A stretch of DNA of 9,868 bases from Rhodospirillales bacterium (GTDB lineage Bacteria > Pseudomonadota > Alphaproteobacteria > Rhodospirillales > JASLLV01): the NCBI GenBank assembly GCA_030754475.1, contig JASMAE010000216.1, forward strand, positions 1 to 9,868. Reading direction: 5' to 3'. The notes under the pieces were generated by a model that was not told where the DNA came from, did not search any database, and saw only the letters and a program-made list of their open reading frames with translations. Numbering within the stretch: position 1 is the stretch's first letter; every line of letters begins with the position of its first letter. Below, in pieces: positions 1-5,922 of this stretch. Both the position numbers and the translations under genes were made by a program.

Positions 1-1
1 G

Positions 2-769
2 ATCTACAACCTCGCCTGTCCCGCGTCGCCGGTGCACTACCAGTTCGACCCCGTCCAGACCACCAAGACATCGGTGCACGGCGCCATCAACGTGCTGGGG
101 CTGGCGAAAAGAACGCGGGCCAAGATATTTCAGGCTTCCACGAGCGAGGTCTACGGCGATCCGGAAGTCCATCCGCAGCGCGAAGACTACCGCGGCAACG
201 TCAATCCGATCGGGCCGCGCGCCTGCTATGACGAGGGCAAGCGCTGCGCCGAGACCCTGTTTTTCGACTACCACCGCCAGCATGGGCTCAATATCCGCGT
301 CGCCCGCATTTTCAACACCTTCGGGCCGCGAATGGACAGCAGCGACGGGCGCGTCGTTTCGAACTTCATCATTCAGGCGCTCGCGGACGAGCCGATCACG
401 CTTTTCGGCGACGGCTCGCAGACCCGCGCGTTCTGCTACGTGGACGACCTGATCGAGGGAATGACGCGGCTGATGGACGCCGACGACGACGTGACCGGCC
501 CCGTAAACTTGGGCAATCCCAACGAGATTTCCATCCGCGCGCTCGCCGAACGGATTCGCGAGATCGCGGGATCGAAGTCGGTGCTGGAGGAAGGGCCCCT
601 TCCCGAGGACGATCCGGTGCGCCGCTGCCCCGACATATCGCGCGCGCGCGCGCGCCTCGGGTGGGAACCGACGGTGGGACTGGATGCGGGACTTCGCACC
701 ACCATTGCCTATTTCCAAAACCTCGCCGCGACCGGCGCGCGGCGGCGCGAACCGGTCGCGGGCGATTGA
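2..769 (+). CDS. uxs: UDP-glucuronate decarboxylase (UDP-xylose synthase), 5'-truncated by window edge
   Basis: This SDR-family enzyme converts UDP-glucuronate to UDP-xylose with bound NAD+, supplying a pentose donor for surface glycans in the cytoplasm. The reading frame is open from base 2, so the N-terminal part carrying the Rossmann glycine motif lies outside the window. The visible part carries family-typical blocks: YNLACPASP at the edge, then STSEVYGDPEVHP, NPIGPRACYDEGKR with the catalytic YxxxK (Tyr-Asp-Glu-Gly-Lys), RIFNTFGPRM, GRVVSNFI and GSQTRAFCYVDDL. This run matches UDP-xylose synthases (UXS) more closely than generic dTDP-glucose dehydratases or UDP-galactose epimerases. The GTG at 32 lies inside conserved sequence and is not the start. 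The stop is TGA at 767-769. The next gene follows 27 bp later on the same strand, so cotranscription is likely. Function is confident by family; the biological acceptor of xylose is unknown. Confidence 0.93.
   Translation: MYNLACPASPVHYQFDPVQTTKTSVHGAINVLGLAKRTRAKIFQASTSEVYGDPEVHPQREDYRGNVNPIGPRACYDEGKRCAETLFFDYHRQHGLNIRVARIFNTFGPRMDSSDGRVVSNFIIQALADEPITLFGDGSQTRAFCYVDDLIEGMTRLMDADDDVTGPVNLGNPNEISIRALAERIREIAGSKSVLEEGPLPEDDPVRRCPDISRARARLGWEPTVGLDAGLRTTIAYFQNLAATGARRREPVAGD
639..655. repeat. (CG)8 dinucleotide tract inside the uxs coding region
   Basis: Alternating C and G runs without interruption from 639 to 654 and encodes part of a Ser-Arg-Ala-Arg-Ala-Arg stretch near the C-terminus of the decarboxylase. 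Such tracts can slip during replication and can adopt Z-DNA, but in a GC-rich coding sequence this may simply reflect Arg/Ala codons. Confidence 0.7.
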
Positions 770-796
770 ACCGGGGGCATTTCCAGCAGGCGCGCG

Positions 797-1012
797 ATGA
801 CCCATGAACTTCTGCCGGTCCCGTGTCCGCGGTGCGACGAGAAGCAGAACACCTATTCCGGCGACTTCGATCCCGATCACATGCCCTTCGGACCCGTGCT
901 GTGCATGGCCTGCGGACACGCGTTCGAACGCGGCGAATACCTCGACGGCCTCGAGCGCGCGACCCGCGATCGCGATGCGCGCCTGGCGGGGCGCCGGCGC
1001 GGGATGAGCTAA
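797..1012 (+). CDS. small zinc-ribbon protein of unknown function (71 aa)
   Basis: I do not recognise a named family. The 71-residue product has two CxxC knuckles, Cys10-Pro-Arg-Cys13 and Cys36-Met-Ala-Cys39, 22 residues apart: the layout of a small treble-clef or zinc-ribbon fold binding one structural zinc. The segment between the knuckles is acidic (Asp23, Asp25, Asp27), and the tail from about residue 52 is Arg-rich. No signal peptide or membrane segment is visible, so it is probably cytoplasmic. Codon third positions are mostly G/C, as in neighbouring genes, which supports real coding. The ATG at 797 has only a partial Shine-Dalgarno (AGG at 788-790). It lies 27 bp after the decarboxylase and probably shares its transcript. 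Binding to nucleic acid or a partner protein would be a guess. Confidence 0.7.
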   Translation: MTHELLPVPCPRCDEKQNTYSGDFDPDHMPFGPVLCMACGHAFERGEYLDGLERATRDRDARLAGRRRGMS

Positions 1013-1019
1013 CGCGTGA

Positions 1020-1139
1020 TCCGCTTAGGCGGAACCGGCCGGCTTGCGGGCCCGACCACCCAGTGCATTGTACGATTGGGGCGGCCGAACCGGCGTGCGA
1101 GCCGGTGCGAATCCACAGAAGTGGCCGGTGCTCCGGCAC
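1020..1139. terminator. hairpin-rich spacer between convergent genes, possible bidirectional terminator
   Basis: The 137-bp gap between the zinc-ribbon gene and the end of asnB holds three short perfect inverted repeats: TCCGC/GCGGA at 1020-1033 just past the zinc-ribbon stop, ACCGGC/GCCGGT at 1089-1106, and GCCGG/CCGGC at 1124-1137, which gains a GTG/CAC extension across one bulge (1121-1139). No T tract follows any of them on either strand, so a classic Rho-independent terminator is not shown. Position between converging genes makes transcript ending plausible. No other gene-like feature was seen here. Confidence 0.35.
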
Positions 1140-1149
1140 GCGTTCTTGT

Positions 1150-2955
1150 TCAGCGCGCCGGATTCCAGGCCGCCTCGTAGACCCGCCGAGCCCAGCCGCG
1201 CAAGCCCCGTTCCTCGCTCCCGGACCGACTCTTTTCGCAGCCGCCTTGAAGCCATTCGCGCAACGGAACGAAGAAACCCGTTTTCGGCCTCTCGAGCACG
1301 GCGCCGGGCAGGCGCGGGTTCACGCTGTTCGCCATCTCGCGCTTGCCCGGCGCCCCGTTCCGAACCATCGCAGCCACCCGCGCGAGCAGCACCGGATCGA
1401 CGAAGGGGACGCGGATTTCGACCGAATGCGCCATTCCCGCCCAATCCGCGTCGCGAAGAAGCTGATTGCGCATATAGAAGCTCATCTCGAGCGCCGTGAT
1501 CTTGGCGCGCGGGCTCTCGAGTCCCGACGCGCAGTCGGCGAGGCGGACGAGGGGTTGCAGCTCGCGCCAGCCCTCGCGCGCCATTTCCGCGTCAACGAGA
1601 TCGGGCAGCTCCCATGGCATGAAAAGACCGCGCCGCAGGAGATAGGCCTCGGCGTAGCTCGTCCCATACTCGAGGATTCCGGCGTATTTGGGAGAGCTGA
1701 GGCGCCGCGCCACCGGCGCCGCCACGATCCTGAACGCCCGGCCGACGGGCCGCAGCCCGGGAATGCGGCCCAGCCGGCCGACGAGCGCCGGGATCTGGCG
1801 GAAGCTGTCGTAGCCGGCGAACAGCTCGTCACCGCCGAGCCCCGAGAGAGCGACCTTGAGACCCGCCTCCGCCCCCGCCTGGGCCACGAAGTAGGTGTTC
1901 ACGCCGTTGATGGTGGGCTGGTCCATGGCCGCGAGGAACGCGCCAAGCTCGGAATGAAAGTCCCGCCCGGCGACCCATCGCGTCCGGTGCCGGGTTCCGA
2001 AATGGCGGGCGATGTCGGCGGCCAGCGGCGCCTCGTCGAGGGGCGTATTCTTGAACGCATCGAATCCGAGCGTCAGCGTCTCGAGGCGCGCGCCCTCGAT
2101 TTCCGAGGCCATTCCGGTGATCGTCGCCGAATCGAGGCCGGAAGACAAAAACACGCCGACCGGAACGTCGGCCACCAGATGGTGACGTACGCTGTCAAGG
2201 AGGGTCTCACGAAGATCGCCCGAGGCGTCGTGCCTTCGCCCCTCGGCGAGCACCGTGGGAATGTCGAAGAAGCGCCGAACGCGCTTGACGCCATCCGAAC
2301 CGACCCACATGGTCGAACCCGCGGGCAGCGCGTGGATATGGCGATGGAGCGTGTGCGGCTCGGGCACGTAACCGAACAGGAAGAAACCAACGTTCCCCGC
2401 CGGCGCCGCCTCGGTTTCGACGCCGCCGGCGATCAGCGCCCTGACCGAGGACGCGGCCCGGAAGGTCCCGGCCACGTCGGCGTAGTAAAGAGGCTTGATC
2501 CCGAAGGCGTCGCGGGCCAGGAACACGCCGCGGCGCGCCTCGTCCCAAAGCGCGAAGGCGTACATGCCGCGCAAATGCTCGACCATTGCGTCCTCGAAAC
2601 GGTCGTAAAGATGCAACAGCACTTCGGTATCGGACTGGGTGCGGAAGACGGCGCCATCGGATTCCAGCCACGCGCGCAGCGCCCGGTAATTGTATATCTC
2701 GCCGTTATAAGTGATGCGGGTACGGACGTTGCTGCCGCCGTCGGGCGCGAACGTCATGGGTTGGGCGGCCTCGGCGCTCAAGTCGATGATGGCGAGGCGG
2801 CGATGCGCGAGGCCCACGCGCTTGTCGTCGGCAATCCAAAGGCCGGACCCGTCGGGTCCGCGCGCGGCCATGGCATCTCGAACCGTGACGAGTTCGGCCT
2901 CGCGGACCGGCGGCGCGTCCGCTCCATGGGCGAATATGGCAGCGATCCCGCACAT
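1150..2955 (-). CDS. asnB: asparagine synthase (glutamine-hydrolysing), AsnB-type amidotransferase
   Basis: This family uses glutamine ammonia and ATP to amidate a carboxylate, classically aspartate to asparagine. The start is the ATG at 2955, because Cys2 (Met-Cys-Gly-Ile) must become the N-terminal nucleophile; GGAG lies 6 nt upstream. Residues about 2-200 form the class II glutaminase domain: Cys2, HRRLAIIDLS (51-60), NGEIYNY (84-90), SDTEVLLHLYD (108-118) and the GIKPLYY block near 152-158. Residues about 245-560 form the synthetase domain with the ATP PP-loop SSGLDS (271-276), LSGLGGDELFAGY (370-382), MAHSVEIRVPFVD (508-520) and RPKTGFFVPL (556-565). The product is 601 residues, normal for the family. 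The PP-loop reads SSG where SGG is usual. The gene runs opposite to its neighbours and diverges from the fused oxidoreductase gene. Homologues in polysaccharide loci are common, so a sugar-acid substrate is possible; only the amidotransferase/synthetase chemistry is firm. Confidence 0.92.
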   Translation of the reverse strand: MCGIAAIFAHGADAPPVREAELVTVRDAMAARGPDGSGLWIADDKRVGLAHRRLAIIDLSAEAAQPMTFAPDGGSNVRTRITYNGEIYNYRALRAWLESDGAVFRTQSDTEVLLHLYDRFEDAMVEHLRGMYAFALWDEARRGVFLARDAFGIKPLYYADVAGTFRAASSVRALIAGGVETEAAPAGNVGFFLFGYVPEPHTLHRHIHALPAGSTMWVGSDGVKRVRRFFDIPTVLAEGRRHDASGDLRETLLDSVRHHLVADVPVGVFLSSGLDSATITGMASEIEGARLETLTLGFDAFKNTPLDEAPLAADIARHFGTRHRTRWVAGRDFHSELGAFLAAMDQPTINGVNTYFVAQAGAEAGLKVALSGLGGDELFAGYDSFRQIPALVGRLGRIPGLRPVGRAFRIVAAPVARRLSSPKYAGILEYGTSYAEAYLLRRGLFMPWELPDLVDAEMAREGWRELQPLVRLADCASGLESPRAKITALEMSFYMRNQLLRDADWAGMAHSVEIRVPFVDPVLLARVAAMVRNGAPGKREMANSVNPRLPGAVLERPKTGFFVPLREWLQGGCEKSRSGSEERGLRGWARRVYEAAWNPAR

Positions 2956-2961
2956 GTCCGG

Positions 2962-2965
2962 CTCC
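2962..2965 (-). promoter_or_regulatory. ribosome binding site of asnB
   Basis: GGAG on the minus strand sits 6 nt ahead of the ATG at 2955. It decides in favour of that start over an upstream in-frame start at 2979, which would bury the catalytic cysteine. Confidence 0.7.
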
Positions 2966-2980
2966 AGGTTTACTCTCAAC

Positions 2981-3013
2981 GGCGCGCGGGAGAAACTTTT
3001 TCCGCCGCGCGCC
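2981..3013. promoter_or_regulatory. perfect 9-bp inverted repeat in the divergent spacer (hairpin or operator)
   Basis: GGCGCGCGG at 2981-2989 and CCGCGCGCC at 3005-3013 are exact reverse complements around a 15-nt centre. That centre contains a further imperfect A/T-rich pairing (AGAAA against TTTTT). In asnB transcripts the element would form a strong stem-loop about 25 nt ahead of the start codon and about 15 nt ahead of the Shine-Dalgarno, if the promoter lies further upstream. It could instead be an operator for the divergent pair. No T tract follows on the + strand, so it is not an evident terminator. Confidence 0.5.
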
Positions 3014-3055
3014 CCGCATCGTCGCCGGGTGGAAAGGGCATCGCATTCGGCTCCT

Positions 3056-3085
3056 TTGGCATTCGCGTTGAAAACCGGGTAAAAA
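3056..3085 (+). promoter_or_regulatory. candidate promoter for the fused oxidoreductase operon
   Basis: TTGGCA at 3056-3061 differs from the sigma-70 -35 consensus by one base. TAAAAA at 3080-3085 could be a -10 element (4 of 6 matches), with an 18-bp spacer. If used, transcription would start at about 3092-3093, on or next to the ATG, giving a leaderless message. Both hexamers are weak evidence in isolation. Confidence 0.25.
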
Positions 3086-3092
3086 CCGGAGG

Positions 3093-5258
3093 ATGAAGCA
3101 GGTAATCCAGAGCGCGCGCACAGGCAAACTCAAGCTCAAGCAGGTGCCCGCGCCGAACGCCGGCCCGGGACAGTTGCTGGTCGCGACGCGGGCCTCGCTG
3201 ATCTCGGCGGGCACCGAGCGCATGGTGGTCGAATTCGCGAAGAAAAGCCTGGCCGGAAAGGCGAGTGCGCGGCCCGACCTGGTCGCCAAGACATTACGCA
3301 AGGCCCGCCGCGACGGCTTAGGCGCCACCATGCGCGCGGTGCTTGCGCGCCTCGACGAGCCCCTGCCCTTGGGCTATTCCGCGGCGGGCGCCGTCGTGGC
3401 GGTGGGTGAGGGGCTCGAAGGCGCGTTCCGCATCGGCGAGAGGGTCGCCATGGCCGGCGCCGGGATTGCCAACCACGCGGAATTCAACGTCGTTCCGCGC
3501 GCGCTCGCGGCCCCGATCCCCGATGCGGTGACGGACGACGAGGCATGCTTCGGGACGCTTGCGGCGATCGCGCTCCATGGTGTCAGAAACCTCGGTGTCG
3601 GTCTCGGCGACGTGGTCTGCGTCATCGGTGCGGGCCTCGTCGGCCAACTCGCCGCGCAGCTTCTGACGCTGGCCGGCGCGCGCGCGATCGTCGTTGATTA
3701 CGACGCCGCACGCCTGGCGACCGCTCGCGCCGCCGGCGCCGAGGCCGCTTGGAATCTGGCGGATGCGGGCCTGGCGGAGGAGATCGCGGCCCGGACGGAC
3801 GCACGCGGGTGCGACGGCGTCCTGATCGCCGCGGCCACGCGCTCGAGCGAACCCTTCGCGACCGCCGCCGCCGTCGCCCGCGATCGCGCGCGAATCAGCG
3901 TCGTCGGCATGACCGGCACCCAGTTTCCCTACCGCGAGTTCATGGCCAAGGAGCTCTCGGTCGTGGTCTCGCGATCTTACGGACCGGGGCGCTACGACGC
4001 CGCGTTCGAGGGCCGCGGCGTCAAATATCCCGAGGGCTTCGTCCGCTGGACCGAGACCGAGAACTTGACCGAATGCGTCCGCCTCATGTCGCCCGAGCTT
4101 GCGCGTCGGCTCGACGTCGAGCCCTTGATCAGCCACCGCTTCGCCATCGACGACGCCGAAGCGGCGTACGCCGTCGTCGCAGGCAGCGAGGCCCATCTCG
4201 GCGTGGTCCTCGGCTATCCGCCCCGCCCGCCCGAGACGCGCGCGCGCGCCAGCGGCGCCACGGCCCAGGTGCGCGCGGCACCGGCAAAGGGCGATTGTGT
4301 GGTGGCGATGATCGGCGCCGGAAATTTCGCGCGCGGCGTGTTGATCCCCGAATTGGTCAAACTCAAAGGCGTTCGGCTGGAGACCGTCGTCTCCCGCCGC
4401 GGCGCCGGCGCCGAGGCGGCGCGCGAGACGTTCGGTTTCGCCCACGCGGAAACGGATCCCGAGACCGTCTTCGCCTCGCCCCGGATCAACGCGGTCATCA
4501 TCGCCACCCGCCACGACAGCCACTCGGAACTTACGATGCGCGCGCTTCGCGCTGGAAAGGCGGTGCTGGTCGAGAAACCGCTTGGCCTCGACCGGGTCGA
4601 GATCGAGAGCGTTCGCGCGGCCAGCACGGAATCGCAGGCGTTCTTCCAAGTCGGCTTCAACCGCCGTTTCGCACCGCTGGCGCGCGAGATGCGCGCCCAT
4701 CTGGAACGCCTGTCGGGACCAAAATTCCTGCTGTTGCGCGTGAACGCGGGCCCGGTCCCGAAAGAGAGCTGGGTTGCCGATGCGCGCGAAGGCGGCGGTC
4801 GTATCCTCGGCGAGGTCTGCCACTTCGTCGATCTCGCCCGGTACCTCGCCGGGGCCGCGATCCTGTCGGTGGGCGCCGAGGCGGCGCGTTCGTCCGCAGA
4901 CATGTGCGCCGACGTGAACGTGAGCCTCGGATTGGCCGATGGAAGCCTCGCCACCATCGTCTATACGGCGCTCGGCGACGCGAGCCGCGATAAGGAATTG
5001 ATCGAGGTCTACGGCGGCGGCTCGGTGGCCCGGATCGAGGACTTCCGCACGCTCGCGATCACCGTGGACGGCCGGGTCACCACGCGGACGGCGGGGCGCA
5101 CGCCGGACAAGGGGATCCGGGCCGAGCTTCGTGCATTCGTCGACGCCGTAACCGGCGGCGGCCCGGCGCCGATCGCCGAATCGGAGCTGGTGGAGACGAG
5201 CCTCGCCACCGTCGCGGTGATGGAATCGCTCCGGACCGGCGCCCGCGTCACCCTTTGA
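3093..5258 (+). CDS. fused two-domain oxidoreductase: medium-chain dehydrogenase-like + Gfo/Idh/MocA
   Basis: The 721-residue protein joins two NAD(P)-dependent oxidoreductase halves. Residues about 1-375 resemble the zinc-type alcohol dehydrogenase (MDR) fold, with the Rossmann motif GAGLVG at 179-184 followed by an acidic VDYD segment. The usual MDR GHE zinc-ligand motif is absent (LGYSAAGAV at 93-101), so zinc catalysis is doubtful. Residues about 402-721 are a Gfo/Idh/MocA domain with GAGNFA at 408-413, the EKP signature at 494-496 and GEVCHFVDLARYL at 573-585, whose His577 and Asp580 sit where the family has catalytic or substrate residues. A linker of about 25 Ala/Arg-rich residues joins them. 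Proteins of this bi-domain type occur in polysaccharide loci, but I know of no defined reaction. An in-frame TGA at 3069-3071 with no ATG, GTG or TTG after it makes ATG 3093 the earliest possible start. GGAGG abuts this ATG with no spacer. Confidence 0.9.
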   Translation: MKQVIQSARTGKLKLKQVPAPNAGPGQLLVATRASLISAGTERMVVEFAKKSLAGKASARPDLVAKTLRKARRDGLGATMRAVLARLDEPLPLGYSAAGAVVAVGEGLEGAFRIGERVAMAGAGIANHAEFNVVPRALAAPIPDAVTDDEACFGTLAAIALHGVRNLGVGLGDVVCVIGAGLVGQLAAQLLTLAGARAIVVDYDAARLATARAAGAEAAWNLADAGLAEEIAARTDARGCDGVLIAAATRSSEPFATAAAVARDRARISVVGMTGTQFPYREFMAKELSVVVSRSYGPGRYDAAFEGRGVKYPEGFVRWTETENLTECVRLMSPELARRLDVEPLISHRFAIDDAEAAYAVVAGSEAHLGVVLGYPPRPPETRARASGATAQVRAAPAKGDCVVAMIGAGNFARGVLIPELVKLKGVRLETVVSRRGAGAEAARETFGFAHAETDPETVFASPRINAVIIATRHDSHSELTMRALRAGKAVLVEKPLGLDRVEIESVRAASTESQAFFQVGFNRRFAPLAREMRAHLERLSGPKFLLLRVNAGPVPKESWVADAREGGGRILGEVCHFVDLARYLAGAAILSVGAEAARSSADMCADVNVSLGLADGSLATIVYTALGDASRDKELIEVYGGGSVARIEDFRTLAITVDGRVTTRTAGRTPDKGIRAELRAFVDAVTGGGPAPIAESELVETSLATVAVMESLRTGARVTL

Positions 5259-5343
5259 GGGCGCACGCAATCCGCGGGCGCCATAACTTGTCGCCGCCGC
5301 AAAGAACTCTATGATGGCCGCACATCCCCGACGGTCGACGGCG

Positions 5344-5922
5344 ATGGACCTCGATAGCTACTTCACATCCGAGCTCGATGAACACGTGGGCGTGCTCGCC
5401 GCCACGCGCGAAGCGGTCCGCGAGCCGTTCGTGCGCCTAGTAACCGTGTGCGCGGACGCGATCCGGGGCGGCGGCAAGATCGCCTTTTGCGGAAACGGCG
5501 GCAGCGCCGGCGATTCCCAGCACTTGGCCACCGAACTGACCGTCCGCTACAAGGCCGACCGCGCCCCTATCGCGGCGATCGCGTTGACCACCGACACCTC
5601 GGCGTTGACCGCAATCGGCAACGATCTCGGGTTCGACGAGCTGTTCGCGCGCCAGGTCCGGGCCCTTTGCCGGGCCGGCGACGTGGTGGTCGGCATCTCG
5701 ACCTCGGGCCAGAGCGAGAACGTGATCCGGGCGCTGCTCGCCGCGCGCGAGCTTGGCGCCGTCGCCGCGGGCTTAAGCGGGCGCGACGGCGGCCGTATGG
5801 TCGGCGTCGCCGATCCCCTTTTGGTGGTGCCGTCGCTCCAGACCGCGCGGATTCAAGAGATGCACATCACACTCGGGCAGATGTTGTGCGGGGCGCTCGA
5901 GTTGGAGCTGGGTCTCGTATGA
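5344..5922 (+). CDS. gmhA: phosphoheptose isomerase (sedoheptulose 7-phosphate isomerase)
   Basis: GmhA converts sedoheptulose 7-phosphate to D-glycero-D-manno-heptose 7-phosphate, the first step toward ADP-heptose for the LPS inner core. The product is a single SIS domain with the phosphate-binding GNGGSAGDSQHLATEL block (the Glu of ATEL is the expected catalytic Glu), ISTSGQSENV, and a C-terminal ARIQEMHITLGQ segment carrying the expected catalytic His. Starting at ATG 5344 gives 192 residues, the same length as the E. coli enzyme, and begins MDLDSYF as homologues do. ATGs at 5311 and 5314 would add 10 or 11 unconserved residues, and no candidate has a strong Shine-Dalgarno. The gene lies about 85 bp after the fused oxidoreductase (52 bp if 5311 is used). 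Its TGA overlaps the ATG of hldE, indicating translational coupling. Confidence 0.93.
   Translation: MDLDSYFTSELDEHVGVLAATREAVREPFVRLVTVCADAIRGGGKIAFCGNGGSAGDSQHLATELTVRYKADRAPIAAIALTTDTSALTAIGNDLGFDELFARQVRALCRAGDVVVGISTSGQSENVIRALLAARELGAVAAGLSGRDGGRMVGVADPLLVVPSLQTARIQEMHITLGQMLCGALELELGLV

Noticed and set aside
1089..1118. GCCGGTGCGAATCC stretch resembling a tRNA T-arm or a piece of a cobalamin riboswitch
   Set aside because: No acceptor, D or anticodon stems can be built, and the rest of the cobalamin aptamer is absent. The stretch lies between the 3' ends of convergent genes, where a riboswitch would have nothing to control.
823..3096. 757-codon open frame on the + strand opposite asnB
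   Set aside because: It is the antisense shadow of a clear AsnB gene in GC-rich DNA. It shows no recognisable domain, is Arg/Ala/Gly-rich low-complexity sequence, and also runs out of phase through the zinc-ribbon gene.
3318..5270. 650-codon open frame on the - strand opposite the fused oxidoreductase
   Set aside because: No domain is recognisable, and the opposite strand encodes an unmistakable two-domain oxidoreductase. Codon bias favours the + strand.
5260..5282. GGCGC/GCGCC inverted repeat between the fused oxidoreductase and gmhA
   Set aside because: A 5-bp stem with a 13-nt loop and no T tract is unremarkable in this composition; it is not called as a terminator.
5311..5343. Upstream ATGs 5311 and 5314 as the gmhA start
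   Set aside because: They add unconserved residues. The start at 5344 gives the E. coli length and the conserved N-terminus; no ribosome site settles it, so this remains a preference.
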